From Burkholderiaceae bacterium (GTDB lineage: Bacteria > Pseudomonadota > Gammaproteobacteria > Burkholderiales > Burkholderiaceae_E), in the NCBI GenBank assembly GCA_023954015.1, contig JAMLIS010000010.1:62001-126000 (forward strand): a stretch of 64,000 nt of DNA. The letters run 5' to 3'. A program made the translations under genes and the position numbers. The notes below the pieces were generated by a model, which was given only the letters and a program-made list of their open reading frames with translations, searched no databases and had not been told where the DNA came from. Below, in pieces: positions 35,389 through 44,720 of the stretch; positions within the stretch are counted from its first letter, which is position 1; every line of letters starts with the position of its first letter.

Positions 35389-36398
35389 TGCGCGTCCTCC
35401 TGCTGCAGGCGCGTCCAGGCCAGGCGGCAGGCGGCGAGATCCCAAAGCGCCTGTCCGACGCTCTTGAAGACGATCGGGCCGCGTTCCGGTGCTTTCGCGT
35501 CACCGGCGACGACATGCTCGAGCGCAACGACGCGCGCCCAATCGACTTTCGCACGGAGGAGATCGCCGGCTTCGCCGCGCGCGGCCTGGATGTCGTCGGC
35601 AAAGATCGCAGCGCGCTGCAGCAACGCCGAGGGCAACTCGCACATCTCCGGACGGTAGGCGCCGATCGCAGCGACGAATCCGTCGAAGTGCGGTGCGTCG
35701 TCGAACAGCGGTTCGCGGCTCGGCGTCGCCGTGACGACGATGTCGTAGTCCGCGATCGACGGGGCGGATTCGATGCACACACACGGCGGGTCGGCGGCGT
35801 CGATTTCCTGCGCGAGCGCGCGCGCGTGGGCCGGCGTACGCGAGTGGATCGCCACTTCGCGCAGCGGCAGGGTGGCGCGCAGTGCGTCGACGTGCGCGCG
35901 TGCCTGCACCCCGGAGCCGAAGACGAGCAGGCGTTCGCGTCGCGGACCGCACAGTGCGAGCGCGGCGAGCGCCGACAGCGCGGCGGTGCGTCGGGCGGTG
36001 ATCGCCGCGGCGTCGAAGCGCGCCAGCAACTCGCCGGTTCCGGCCCGGATCAGGATCGCTTCGCCGATCAGCGTCGGCAGGCCGCGCGCCGGGTTGCCGT
36101 CGTGCAGCGTCGCCAGTTTCGTACAGGCGAATTCGCCGTCGGTGGCCGGCATCGCCAGCAGGACGCCGCCCGGAAGCGGCATCGCGATGCGCTCGGGCGA
36201 TCGCGTCTGCCCCGTGTGCCTGCGTACCAGCATCGTGCGCAACGCCTCTACGAGCTCCGGCCAGGGCAGCGCTCGTTCGGTGCTGCGGGCGTCCAGGCTC
36301 GGGACACTCGCATTCGCGTTCGCGCTCGCCTTCGCGTTCGTAGCCGGCTTCGCAGCCGCATTCGTGGCCGCGTTCATGGCCGCATGGCTCGCATTCAT
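35385..36398 (-). CDS. Ornithine cyclodeaminase / mu-crystallin family protein
   Basis: This 337-residue NAD(P)-binding protein has the Rossmann motif LLVFGSGVQARAHVDALRA and the conserved ATPSREPLFDD and IGAYRPEMCELPSALL segments. Family members are ornithine cyclodeaminases, ketimine or imino-acid reductases, or alanine dehydrogenases; which one this is cannot be told. The first 30 residues are an Ala/Asn/Ser-rich low-complexity run (MNASHAAMNAATNAAAK), so the true start may lie later. Its start overlaps the EamA stop by four bases. Confidence 0.85.
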   Translation of the reverse strand: MNASHAAMNAATNAAAKPATNAKASANANASVPSLDARSTERALPWPELVEALRTMLVRRHTGQTRSPERIAMPLPGGVLLAMPATDGEFACTKLATLHDGNPARGLPTLIGEAILIRAGTGELLARFDAAAITARRTAALSALAALALCGPRRERLLVFGSGVQARAHVDALRATLPLREVAIHSRTPAHARALAQEIDAADPPCVCIESAPSIADYDIVVTATPSREPLFDDAPHFDGFVAAIGAYRPEMCELPSALLQRAAIFADDIQAARGEAGDLLRAKVDWARVVALEHVVAGDAKAPERGPIVFKSVGQALWDLAACRLAWTRLQQEDAQ

Positions 36399-37300
36399 CG
36401 CCGCGATGGTGTCGTGACGAGCAGGACGATCGCGCAGACGACGATCGCCGCGCCGAGCAGTTGCAGCGGCGCCATCGCCTGGTCGAGCACGATCCAGGCG
36501 AGCAGCAGCGCTGCGATCGGCTCGAAATTCATGATCGCCGCGTTGTTGACCGCACCCAGCCGCGGCAGCAGCACGAACAGCGCGGTGATCGCCGACGAGT
36601 AGAGTAGCGTGAGCAGCGCAAGCGCGGTCCATCCGATGGCGTCCTGCGGCCACGCGAACTCGCCGCTCGTCTTGCCGGCGAGCAGCGCCACCGTGGCGAC
36701 GACGATCATCAGTACGAAGCTGCGCAGGCGCCCGTCGGCATCGGCGAGCCAGCGCGTGGTCAGCAGCAGCACGGCGGCGAATGCCAGTGCGCCGATCGCG
36801 GCGAGCACGACGCCCGAGGTCATCGCGGCGCCGTCCGCGCGTGCACCACTGCCCGCCCAGCCGAAGGCGTCGAGCGCCAGCGCAAGTCCGGAAAGCGCCA
36901 GTGCCATCGCGACGAAAGCGCGGGGCGCCGGACGCGCGGTGCCGGTCGCCCACGCGAGCAATCCGAGCATCATCGGAAAGGTGTTGAACACCAGCAGCGC
37001 CAGCGCGACCGGAATGCGCGCGACGGCGGAGTACAGGCACAGGCTCTGCACCGAGAGCAGCACCCCGATGCCCAGCGCGCGCAGGAAAGTCGGCCGCGGC
37101 AGCCGCAGCGGCACGCGCGCGGCGCGCAGCAGCGACCAGACGAACAGCGCCGCCGCCGACGATCGCACGGCAACGGCGGTGGCGACGTTGGCGCCGTGGT
37201 CGAAGGCGACGCGCGCCGCGACGTGGTTGCTCGCGAAGGTGGTGGCGATCAGCAGCAGCAGCGAGGCGCTGAGCCATCGCGGCAACGCGGTGACGGTCAT
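36395..37300 (-). CDS. EamA-family (DMT) transporter
   Basis: This 301-residue protein has ten predicted membrane helices in two EamA repeats (LLLIATTFASNHVAARVAF; AAIMNFEPIAALLLAWIVLDQ). DMT exporters move amino acids and other small metabolites out of the cell. Linkage to an amino-acid-acting OCD protein suggests an amino-acid-related substrate, but that is inference. It is the first gene of the operon. Confidence 0.9.
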   Translation of the reverse strand: MTVTALPRWLSASLLLLIATTFASNHVAARVAFDHGANVATAVAVRSSAAALFVWSLLRAARVPLRLPRPTFLRALGIGVLLSVQSLCLYSAVARIPVALALLVFNTFPMMLGLLAWATGTARPAPRAFVAMALALSGLALALDAFGWAGSGARADGAAMTSGVVLAAIGALAFAAVLLLTTRWLADADGRLRSFVLMIVVATVALLAGKTSGEFAWPQDAIGWTALALLTLLYSSAITALFVLLPRLGAVNNAAIMNFEPIAALLLAWIVLDQAMAPLQLLGAAIVVCAIVLLVTTPSRR

Positions 37301-37430
37301 GGCGACGAAGGATACCGCGACGCGGGGCGGGATCGTCGTTTGCCGGCCGCGCTTACCGGCGTGCGGACGCCTTTACCGGGCTTCGCACCGCCGCCCGCCG
37401 CAAGTCCTTGATCTTCGGCTCGGAATCGAA

Positions 37431-37446
37431 TTGGCACGGACCTTGC
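37431..37446 (+). promoter_or_regulatory. Sigma-54 (-24/-12) promoter of rpoN
   Basis: TTGGCACGGACCTTGC matches the sigma-54 consensus TGGCAC-N5-TTGC exactly, with GG at about 37433 and GC at about 37445. Transcription would start near 37457, about 34 bases before the rpoN ATG. The gene for sigma-54 therefore appears to be under sigma-54 control. Confidence 0.85.
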
Positions 37447-37490
37447 ATAACAGGGGTATCCGAAACTCGAGACCAGAAGGAAGTTGCCCG

Positions 37491-38915
37491 ATGCATGCAC
37501 CCGGCCTGCAGCTGCGCGCCACGCAGGGCGCCGCGTTGTCCCAGCAGATGCAGCAAGGCTTGAAGATGCTGCAAATGTCCGCGCTCGAGCTCGAGCAGGC
37601 GATTACCCAGGCGCTTTCGACGAACCCGCTGCTCGAAAGCGACGATGCGCTCGAAGGTGCCGACGAAGGCGAGGCGATCGATGCGCGCACGAGCGAGGAA
37701 GAGGGCTCCGACGAACAGATCGATCCGGAGCGCGAGCTGAGCTGGTCGACTACGGGGAACAACCACAGCGGCGAGCGCTCGGCCGACGATCCGGTGCTGC
37801 TGGCCCCCGCGCCGCATTCGTTGCGCGACCACCTGCTGGGGCAGGTGAACGTCAGCGCGCTGGGAGAACGCGACCTCGCGCTGGCGCGCGTGCTCGTCGA
37901 GGCGCTCGACGAGGACGGCTACCTGCGCGATTCGCTCGAGGAAATCGCCGAACTCGTCGAGCCCGGCTCGCGCACGCTGGTGCGGGAGCTGGACGTCGTG
38001 CTCTCGTTCGTGCAGAGCCTGGACCCCGCCGGCGTTGGCGCCCGTTCGGTCTCCGAGTGCCTGCTGCTGCAGTTGCGCGCGAAGCCTCGCGGCACGCCCG
38101 GCCTGTCGCTGGCGATGCGCATCGTCGAATCGCACCTCGACCTGCTCGCTGCGCACGATACGATTCGCATCACGCGCACGCTCGGTTGCAGCGAGCGCGA
38201 CTTCGCGCAGGCGAACGAGTTGATCCGCAGTCTCGCGCCTCGGCCAGCCGCGACCTTCGGTTCCGACGAGCCGCAGCATGTCGTCCCCGATGTCACCGTG
38301 CGCAAGGTGCGCGGGCGCTGGGTGGCGTTTCCGAACAGTTCCGCGTCGCCGCGGCTGCGCATCAACCGCCTGTATGCCGATGCGGTACGGCGCGACCGCG
38401 GCTGGTCGTCCACGCCGATGGGATCGCAGCTGACCGAGGCGCGCTGGCTGCTTCGCAGTATCGAACAGCGGGCGGAGACGATCCTGAAGGTCGCCAGCGC
38501 GATCGTTGCCACGCAGCAGGGATTCTTCGAGCACGGCGACGTCGCGATCCGACCGCTGCATCTGCGCGACATCGCCGCCGAAGTCGGCGTCCACGAATCG
38601 ACTGTCTCGCGCGTGACGAGCGGCAAGTACATGGCCACGCCGCGCGGATTGATCGAGTTCAAGCACTTCTTCGGCAGCCGGCTCGTCAGCGACGACGGTT
38701 ACCGGATTTCCCCGCGCGCCATCCAGACGCTGATCCGCGACATCGTCGAGTCCGAAGACCCGAAACAGCCTCTGTCGGACATCCGCATCACGCGTCAGCT
38801 CGAACAGCGCGGTGCCAGTGTCGCGCGGCGCACCGTCACGAAGTACCGCGACGCCATCGGCATTCCGCCGGTGGAAGCGCGCCGAATGATCGCGATGGCG
38901 CAGCAGCGGACGTGA
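37491..38915 (+). CDS. rpoN: RNA polymerase sigma-54 factor
   Basis: This 474-residue sigma factor has region I ([20 protein letters not shown]), an acidic region II, the core-binding region, the helix-turn-helix ([23 protein letters not shown]) and the RpoN box [16 protein letters not shown] stands 8 bases before the ATG. It is not in the usual lptB-rpoN-hpf-ptsN setting, so it may be a second rpoN copy. It is convergent with an NtrC-type activator gene. Confidence 0.95.
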   Translation: MHAPGLQLRATQGAALSQQMQQGLKMLQMSALELEQAITQALSTNPLLESDDALEGADEGEAIDARTSEEEGSDEQIDPERELSWSTTGNNHSGERSADDPVLLAPAPHSLRDHLLGQVNVSALGERDLALARVLVEALDEDGYLRDSLEEIAELVEPGSRTLVRELDVVLSFVQSLDPAGVGARSVSECLLLQLRAKPRGTPGLSLAMRIVESHLDLLAAHDTIRITRTLGCSERDFAQANELIRSLAPRPAATFGSDEPQHVVPDVTVRKVRGRWVAFPNSSASPRLRINRLYADAVRRDRGWSSTPMGSQLTEARWLLRSIEQRAETILKVASAIVATQQGFFEHGDVAIRPLHLRDIAAEVGVHESTVSRVTSGKYMATPRGLIEFKHFFGSRLVSDDGYRISPRAIQTLIRDIVESEDPKQPLSDIRITRQLEQRGASVARRTVTKYRDAIGIPPVEARRMIAMAQQRT

Positions 38916-38969
38916 AGGCCGGAGGAGGGGAGCCGACGGCCAGGAGAGCCGCGGGTTTCCCTTCATCCT

Positions 38970-40496
38970 TCATCTCTCTTCCGCGTATCCCTTGAGCCGG
39001 TTGTACAGCGTCTTGGCGCTGATGCCGAGCATGGCGGCCGCGCGTTCGCGGTGGCCGCCGCAATGCTCGACGGTGGCCACGATCAGCCTGCGCTCGGCTT
39101 CGGCGATCGAGGTCCCGACGACGATGTCCAGCGCCGGGCGGCCGTTGGCTGCGCTCGCATGCGTCGTCGTCGCGGGAGCGGGCGCGCGTGCGGCGACCGC
39201 CGGCGCGCTGACCGGCATCGCGGCGGACGAGGTCGAGCCGGCGTCGCTGGCCGGCACTGCAGCGGCTTCCCGGCCGCTTTGCTGCTGCGCCTCTCCGGGG
39301 CCCGTTCGGGCAGCGGCGGGCGCCGCGGGTGCGCTGCCCGACGCACCGATCGGCAGGCTCTCGACGTCGATCACGTCGCCTTCGGCGAGGATGAAGCCGC
39401 GGTGCACGGCGTTGCGCAATTCGCGCACGTTGCCGGGCCACCGGTATTCGGCAAGCGCCCGCAGCGCGCTTTCGCTGAATCGCTTGTCGGCGCCTTCGCG
39501 CTCGTTCAGCCCGATGAGAAAGCGCTCGGCCAGCAACGGAACGTCTTCGAGCCGATCGCGCAGCGGCGGCAGTTCGATCGGAAAGACGTTGAGCCGGTAA
39601 TAGAGGTCTTCGCGCAACTTGCCGCTGGAGACTGCTTCGGCCGGCGGGCGGTTCGTGGCGGCGATGATGCGCACGTCGACGTTGATCACCGTGTCGGAAC
39701 CGACGCGTACGAAGGAGCCGGTCTCGAGCACGCGAAGCAGCTTGACCTGCAGCTCCATCGGCATCTCGGTGATCTCGTCGAGGAACAGCGTTCCGCCGTC
39801 GGCGCGCTCGAAGAAACCGCGATGCTGGCGCAGCGCGCCCGTGAAGCTGCCCTTCTCGTGCCCGAACAGCTCGCTCTCGATCAACTGCGGCGAGATCGAT
39901 CCGCAGTTGATCGCCAGGAACGGCGCCTTGGCCCGCTTGGACAGGTCGTGGATCGTCTGGGCGACGACTTCCTTGCCGGTTCCGCTTTCGCCGGTGATGA
40001 ATGCGGTAACCGCGGTGGGAGCGACGCGGGCAATCTGGTGATGGATCTCGCGCATGGCAGCCGACTTGCCCCAGAGTCGTCCGAAGCGACCCTCGGCATC
40101 GGCGTGCGCGCGTTCGCTCGCCAGCCGCCCTCGCGCTTCCGAACCGCCGCTGGCGCGCGCGAGAATCTGGCGCAGCCGCGGAACGTTCACCGGCTTGAGC
40201 AGGTAGTCGGCCGCTCCCAGGCGCAGCGCCTGGATCGAGGTCTCGAGCGTCGCGTGGCCGGTGATCAGGACGACCTCGCACGCCTCGTTGCGTTCGACGC
40301 GGTCGAAGAGCTCGATGCCGCTGCCGTCGGGCAGCGACAGGTCGAGAAGCACGATGTCGGGCCGCCGGAAGGCGTATTGCCGGATTGCGTCGTGGAGGCT
40401 GCCGGCGGTGGCGGTGGAAAAGCCTTCTGCCGATACGAGCGCCGCCAGCATCTCCGCCGAGTTCTGGTCGTCTTCGACGATCAGCGCGTGCGCCAA
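38970..40496 (-). CDS. NtrC-family sigma-54-dependent response regulator
   Basis: This 508-residue protein has a receiver domain with phospho-acceptor D52 ([12 protein letters not shown]), an AAA+ domain with Walker A GESGTGKE (169-176) and the sigma-54-contact loop GSFTGA (216-221; most members have GAFTGA), then an Ala/Pro-rich linker and a C-terminal Fis-type helix-turn-helix ([20 protein letters not shown]). It activates sigma-54 promoters when phosphorylated. The gene lies 31 bases after a HisKA-REC gene and is convergent with rpoN. Confidence 0.93.
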   Translation of the reverse strand: MAHALIVEDDQNSAEMLAALVSAEGFSTATAGSLHDAIRQYAFRRPDIVLLDLSLPDGSGIELFDRVERNEACEVVLITGHATLETSIQALRLGAADYLLKPVNVPRLRQILARASGGSEARGRLASERAHADAEGRFGRLWGKSAAMREIHHQIARVAPTAVTAFITGESGTGKEVVAQTIHDLSKRAKAPFLAINCGSISPQLIESELFGHEKGSFTGALRQHRGFFERADGGTLFLDEITEMPMELQVKLLRVLETGSFVRVGSDTVINVDVRIIAATNRPPAEAVSSGKLREDLYYRLNVFPIELPPLRDRLEDVPLLAERFLIGLNEREGADKRFSESALRALAEYRWPGNVRELRNAVHRGFILAEGDVIDVESLPIGASGSAPAAPAAARTGPGEAQQQSGREAAAVPASDAGSTSSAAMPVSAPAVAARAPAPATTTHASAANGRPALDIVVGTSIAEAERRLIVATVEHCGGHRERAAAMLGISAKTLYNRLKGYAEER

Positions 40497-40527
40497 TTCT
40501 GCGATCTCCCCTCGTCTGCTGCGATCG

Positions 40528-41388
40528 TCATCGATCGAGCATGGCTCTCAGATGGTTCAGCAGCACCGAGGGTTCGATCGGCTTGGCGAGAAAGAGATCG
40601 AATCCGCCCTGGAAGGCCTCGCGACGGGTATCGGGCCGGAAATGCGCCGACAAGGCGATCGCCGGCACCCGGCGCAGGTTCTTTTCGCGCTCGAGCGCGC
40701 GCATCGCCTGCATCAGCGAGATTCCGTCGCGCTCCTGCATCGCCAGGTCGGAAAGAACGAGCCGCTCGCCCTCCGCGCCTGCCCACGAAGCATACCTGCG
40801 AAGGGCCTTGTCGGGCGACGTGGTCGACTCGACGGTCGCCCCGGAGTGCTCGAGCAGCGACTGCAGCATCTGCAGGACGTCGGGGTCGTCGTCGATCGCC
40901 AGCACGTGTACACCGTGCAACGCGCCTGCGTCCGGCAGCGGCTCGCCGTCCGCCGCCAGCGCTTCGCAGAGCGTCGCGCCGGCGGGTTCCGCCGGATGCC
41001 CGCGCCCTTTCCGGACGGTATCTTCGTCGCGCGCCAGGTTGTCGCCGGCCGACTTGACACCGCCGCGATTGGGCCGCGTTTCCTCGTCGTCTTCGGCGCT
41101 CGAATCGAGCCTCGCCACCACCCGGCGTTGTTGCTCGACCGCACGCTGCAGCCCGGCGAGCGCACGCAATCGCAGCTCTTCCGAGACCGTGCCGGAGACG
41201 AGCAGATGCAGCCAGCCCACCATCGCGTTCAGCGGCGTTCGAAGATCGTGCGCGAGGCTTGCGCGAAAGGCGGCGTCGCGTTGCCCGGCCGGGTCGATCG
41301 GAGCCAGCGGCTCCATTTCGCGTGGAGCGACGAGGTGAGGCGCCGTGGAACGGGGGGCTCGTGATACGGCGCGTGCGGATGCGGCCAT
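40528..41388 (-). CDS. HisKA-REC protein lacking a kinase ATPase domain
   Basis: This 286-residue protein has a histidine-kinase dimerisation/phosphoacceptor helix (SLAHDLRTPLNAMVGW, H47) and, after a disordered linker of about 70 residues, a receiver domain with acidic pocket AIDDDPDV, phospho-acceptor D214 in LVLSDLAM and the conserved lysine in FLAKPIEP. The HATPase_c domain expected between them is absent, so it cannot autophosphorylate and may be a phosphotransfer or scaffold protein for the adjacent NtrC-type regulator. The start is uncertain within the first 30 residues. Confidence 0.75.
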   Translation of the reverse strand: MAASARAVSRAPRSTAPHLVAPREMEPLAPIDPAGQRDAAFRASLAHDLRTPLNAMVGWLHLLVSGTVSEELRLRALAGLQRAVEQQRRVVARLDSSAEDDEETRPNRGGVKSAGDNLARDEDTVRKGRGHPAEPAGATLCEALAADGEPLPDAGALHGVHVLAIDDDPDVLQMLQSLLEHSGATVESTTSPDKALRRYASWAGAEGERLVLSDLAMQERDGISLMQAMRALEREKNLRRVPAIALSAHFRPDTRREAFQGGFDLFLAKPIEPSVLLNHLRAMLDR

Positions 41389-41631
41389 CGGATGCGCTTC
41401 GGAGTGTGGTTGGAATCGAGAATCGGGTCGAAGCGCCCGTTTTCGGGCCGCGGAGACCGTTCCTCAGGCGAGAGCAACTGCCGTGCCCGGCCGCCCGCGT
41501 GGAACTCACGTCGAACAAGCCTAACCCGGATTGCGGTGCAGCGGCTCGCGCCCGGCCGGAAACCCCCCCGGACTCGCCGGGCGATGCCGTTCTTTCCCCG
41601 CCGGGTGCACCGCTTGCAAGGCGTCTGCGCG

Positions 41632-42792
41632 ATGCCGACAAACCCCGCCACCGCGAACGCAGCCACGCTTGCGGCCGGCGAGGCGGCGGGCTTTCCGAGC
41701 GAGGCGAGGCAGGTCGGCGCATCAGTGACCGTCGAGGTCGACGCGCCGATAGGCGCGACGCTCGGCACGCGCGTGGCGATCGCCGCGACTGCGACGGTGG
41801 TCGTCGTGGCGGGCTTGTGGGCCGGCAAGGCGCTGCTGATGCCGGTCGCTTTCGCCGTCGTGCTCACGCTGCTGCTGACGCCCGCCGTCGGTGTCCTGGC
41901 TCGCTTCGGGCTGCCGCCGTGGCTCGGAGCCGCGCTGACGATGACGCTGGCGATCGCCGCAGTGGGCGCCGGCCTGATGCAGTTGTCCGGTCCCGCGGAA
42001 CAGTGGCTCAACCCGCGCTCGCCGGAGTGGCGCAAGCTCGAGACGCAGGTGCGCGCGATCAAGCAACCGCTGTCGAAACTGCAGGGCGCACAGGAGCGCG
42101 TCAGCGAGATCGCCGAGCCCGACGGAAAGGCCAAGGCGCGCGAAGTCGTCGTTCAGAAGGACGACCTGTTCACCACTTTCGGCAAGTTCCAGGCGATTGC
42201 CTTCGGCGCGATATCGACGATCGTCCTCGCCTATTTCCTGCTAGCCGCGGGCGACCTGTTCCTGCGCAAGCTGATCCGCGTGCTGCCGACGATGCACGAC
42301 AAGCGCCGGGCGGTCGGCATCGCGCGAACGATACAAAGCGAGATCGGCCGCTACTTCGCCACCGTGGCGATGAGCAACACGGGGCTCGCGGTGGCGACCG
42401 CGCTCGTCATGGGGTACATCGGCATGCCGTCGCCGGCGTTCTGGGGAGCCGTCGTCGGCCTGCTCAATTTCGTTCCCTATCTCGGCGCGGCGACGAGTCT
42501 CGTGCTGCTGACAGCGGCGGCGGCCGTGACGCTCGAAGGCTGGCAGATCGCGCAGGTGCCGCTGGCGTTCCTCGTCCTCACGACGATCGAGGGCCAGTTC
42601 GTCCAACCGGTCCTGGTCGGTCGGCGCATGCGGCTCAACGTCGTCGTGACCTTCCTGTCGGTGCTCTTCGGCGGGTGGCTGTGGGGCCTCGGCGGACTGT
42701 TCATCGCGGTACCGACGCTCGTCGTGCTGAAGATCTGCGCCGATCACATCGAAGCGCTTTCGACGATCGGAGAGTTCATTTCTCGCGATTGA
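41632..42792 (+). CDS. AI-2E family transporter (PerM-like)
   Basis: This 386-residue polytopic membrane protein has eight predicted helices, with family signatures VGLLNFVPYLGAA, IEGQFVQPVLVGRRMRLN and LFGGWLWGLGGLFIAVPTLV. The family includes the AI-2 exporter TqsA and a variety of other exporters, so the substrate is open. I chose the ATG at 41632; the frame is open further upstream but with no homology. Its 3' end overlaps the convergent receiver gene by 17 bases. Confidence 0.85.
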   Translation: MPTNPATANAATLAAGEAAGFPSEARQVGASVTVEVDAPIGATLGTRVAIAATATVVVVAGLWAGKALLMPVAFAVVLTLLLTPAVGVLARFGLPPWLGAALTMTLAIAAVGAGLMQLSGPAEQWLNPRSPEWRKLETQVRAIKQPLSKLQGAQERVSEIAEPDGKAKAREVVVQKDDLFTTFGKFQAIAFGAISTIVLAYFLLAAGDLFLRKLIRVLPTMHDKRRAVGIARTIQSEIGRYFATVAMSNTGLAVATALVMGYIGMPSPAFWGAVVGLLNFVPYLGAATSLVLLTAAAAVTLEGWQIAQVPLAFLVLTTIEGQFVQPVLVGRRMRLNVVVTFLSVLFGGWLWGLGGLFIAVPTLVVLKICADHIEALSTIGEFISRD

Positions 42793-43147
42793 CGGCCGCC
42801 GTCGAAATCCACTGCAGCACTTCGTGCGGATCGACCGGCTTGACCAGGTGCGCGTCGAAGCCGGCCTGCTGCGAACTCCTGCGATCGCTCTCGCGACCGT
42901 AGCCGGTGAGAGCAGCAAGCAGCAGCCGCTTGCGGAAATCGAGAGCGTGCGCGCGGCGTGCGAGTTCGAGCCCGCCGACGCTGGGCAGGTCGAGATCGAT
43001 CAATGCGACGCGGGGCCGCCAGCTTTCGATCGTCTGCCAGGCCTCGGCACCGTCGCTGTCGGTGCGCACGTCGAAGCCCTCGGTCGCCAGTACGATCGCA
43101 AGGCTTTCGGCCGCATCGGGGTGGTCGTCGACGATCAGTACGCGCAT
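42776..43147 (-). CDS. Single-domain response regulator (receiver)
   Basis: This 123-residue CheY-like receiver starts VLIVDDHPDAAESLAIVL and has the phospho-acceptor Asp in ALIDLDLPSVGG and the lysine in HLVKPVDPHEVL. With no output domain, it probably acts by protein contact or as a phosphate relay. A kinase is not adjacent; the nearest related protein is the HisKA-REC product at 40.5-41.4 kb. Confidence 0.9.
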   Translation of the reverse strand: MRVLIVDDHPDAAESLAIVLATEGFDVRTDSDGAEAWQTIESWRPRVALIDLDLPSVGGLELARRAHALDFRKRLLLAALTGYGRESDRRSSQQAGFDAHLVKPVDPHEVLQWISTAAVNREK

Positions 43148-43193
43148 CGGCTCGGCGAGTAGCGAGAAGGAGGGGCAGATATATTCATTCTGC

Positions 43194-43221
43194 GCAAAAA
43201 AAACCCCCGGGTAAACCGGGG
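43194..43221 (-). terminator. Rho-independent terminator of the BON-protein gene
   Basis: Read on the minus strand, CCCCCGG-TTTAC-CCGGGGG is followed by a run of T (A run at 43194-43202 on the plus strand). It lies about 180 bases beyond the BON gene stop, the only gene pointing into it. Confidence 0.8.
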
Positions 43222-43400
43222 GGCGAAGTCCGTCGAAACGGACAGGGGAGGAGACATTCGCGGATGGTGCCCATCACTGGGCACTCCGTAGAAGCAATCA
43301 CGGTGCCCGATGCCGGGTCCCGCAGGGATGTCCTGCAGGTACCGCTGACCGAAGCGCGGTTCGGATCCCTCCCGGTGCGACGAGTACGGCAGTCGCGTGC

Positions 43401-43712
43401 CTACGGACGAACGACGATGTCGTTCTTGATCGCCTGCACGCCCTTCACCTGGCGCGCGAGCGCGACCGCGCGGTCCTTCTCGGCCTGCGACTTCGCGAAA
43501 CCGCTCAACTGAACGGTTCCGTTCAGCGTCTCGACACCGATGCTGGTCGCCGCGACGGTCGGATCGCTGGCGAACTTCGCTTTCACTTCGGTGGTGACGC
43601 GTGCGTCGTCGACGTATTCGCCGGCCGTCTGCTGGCCGCGGGTGACGGAGCAACCGGTCACTCCGATCATCGCAGCCGTCGCGAGCACTGCTCCAAGCAT
43701 TCTTGCGTTCAT
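43401..43712 (-). CDS. BON-domain lipoprotein
   Basis: This 103-residue precursor starts MNARMLGAVLATAAMIGVTG, followed by Cys at a lipobox, so the mature protein is lipid-anchored, probably in the outer membrane or periplasmic face. The remaining 80 residues are one BON domain (VTTEVKAKFASDP; VETLNGTVQLSGFA; VKGVQAIKNDIVV), as in OsmY-type stress proteins. GGAGG precedes the ATG. It is divergent from CsbD and other stress-type genes. Confidence 0.9.
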   Translation of the reverse strand: MNARMLGAVLATAAMIGVTGCSVTRGQQTAGEYVDDARVTTEVKAKFASDPTVAATSIGVETLNGTVQLSGFAKSQAEKDRAVALARQVKGVQAIKNDIVVRP

Positions 43713-43912
43713 GCGTGCCTCCTTCGGGGCGTTGAAGTATCGATCGGAGCGCGTCGTGCTGCTGGCGGGTTCCTGACGGCGCTCCCTTCGGGCAGCGCAG
43801 CGGCAAGCAACGTGCCCGCGCCACCACTTCGCGCAGCGCACGGCGCGGACCGGCAGGCACGCGAGTTGCGGATCGGCTCGCACCGACGCAAGTCAGACCA
43901 CTTGGGGTAGTC

Positions 43913-44122
43913 ATGAACTGGGATCGAATCGAAGGCAATTGGAAGCAATTTCGCGGGAACGTGCGCGAAAAGTGGGGAAAGCTCACTGACGATCAGCTCG
44001 ACGTGATCGGCGGGAAGCGCGAACAGCTGGCCGGCAAGCTGCAGGAGGCATACGGCTACAGCAAGGACCAGGCCGAGCGCGAGGTCGACGCGTGGGCGTC
44101 CGGACTGGGAGACCGCAGCTGA
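43913..44122 (+). CDS. CsbD-family stress protein
   Basis: This 69-residue hydrophilic protein starts [20 protein letters not shown] and contains the family repeat [19 protein letters not shown]. CsbD-like proteins are strongly induced in general stress; their function is unknown. It heads a row of four small stress- or envelope-type genes on the plus strand. Confidence 0.95.
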   Translation: MNWDRIEGNWKQFRGNVREKWGKLTDDQLDVIGGKREQLAGKLQEAYGYSKDQAEREVDAWASGLGDRS

Positions 44123-44180
44123 ACTTCGGAATCTCGTCGCGCGTCGTGATGCGCGGCACGACTTTCCGCAGGAGGACTCC

Positions 44181-44348
44181 ATGCTTTATTACGCACTCGT
44201 CTTCTTCGTGATCGCCGTGATTGCCGCGGTTTTCGGTTTCGGCGGAATCGCCGCCGGTGCCGCGAGCATCGCGCAGATCCTGTTCTTCCTGTTCCTCATC
44301 GTCGCCGTGATCAGCCTCGTCCTGGGCCTGATACGCGGCTCACGCTGA
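44181..44348 (+). CDS. DUF1328 small membrane protein
   Basis: This 55-residue protein ([20 protein letters not shown]; ends [10 protein letters not shown]) has two membrane helices separated by a Gly/Ala turn ([12 protein letters not shown]), as in the YtjA/DUF1328 family. A clear AGGAGG lies 6 bases before the ATG. It often accompanies CsbD and BON genes in Burkholderiales. Function is unknown. Confidence 0.92.
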   Translation: MLYYALVFFVIAVIAAVFGFGGIAAGAASIAQILFFLFLIVAVISLVLGLIRGSR

Positions 44349-44372
44349 GAACCAGTCCATAGGAGATAGACC

Positions 44373-44600
44373 ATGCATCGAATCGCACAAGCCGTTCTGG
44401 TCGCGTCTTCGCTTGCCCTGGCGGCAGGTTGCTCGACGTGGGACAACATGTCGGGTGCCGAGAAGGGCACCGCCGTCGGTGCCGCGGTCGGCGGCGTCGC
44501 GGGTAACGCGGTGTTGGGCGGCCCGATCGGAACGGCGGGCGGTGCCGTCGCCGGGGGCGTAGTCGGCCACGAGGTCGGCAAGAACCGCGATCGCCGCTGA
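44373..44600 (+). CDS. Glycine-zipper lipoprotein
   Basis: This 75-residue protein has a lipoprotein signal (SSLALAAGC) and then a glycine-zipper pair (GTAVGAAVGGVAGNAVLGG; GTAGGAVAGGVVGHEVG) ending in a basic tail. The fold resembles the 2TM glycine-zipper of osmotically inducible lipoproteins. Its role is probably in envelope stress, judged from neighbours only. Confidence 0.85.
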   Translation: MHRIAQAVLVASSLALAAGCSTWDNMSGAEKGTAVGAAVGGVAGNAVLGGPIGTAGGAVAGGVVGHEVGKNRDRR

Positions 44601-44720
44601 CGTCGGTTTGCGCGCCGTTCCCGCCCCGTGGGAGCGGCGCGCGTTCGCCAGCCGCTTTCGCTACGGCTTCGAGCGACACGGCATTCGCGCTCGGCCATCC
44701 CACAAAACAGAGGACACGGA

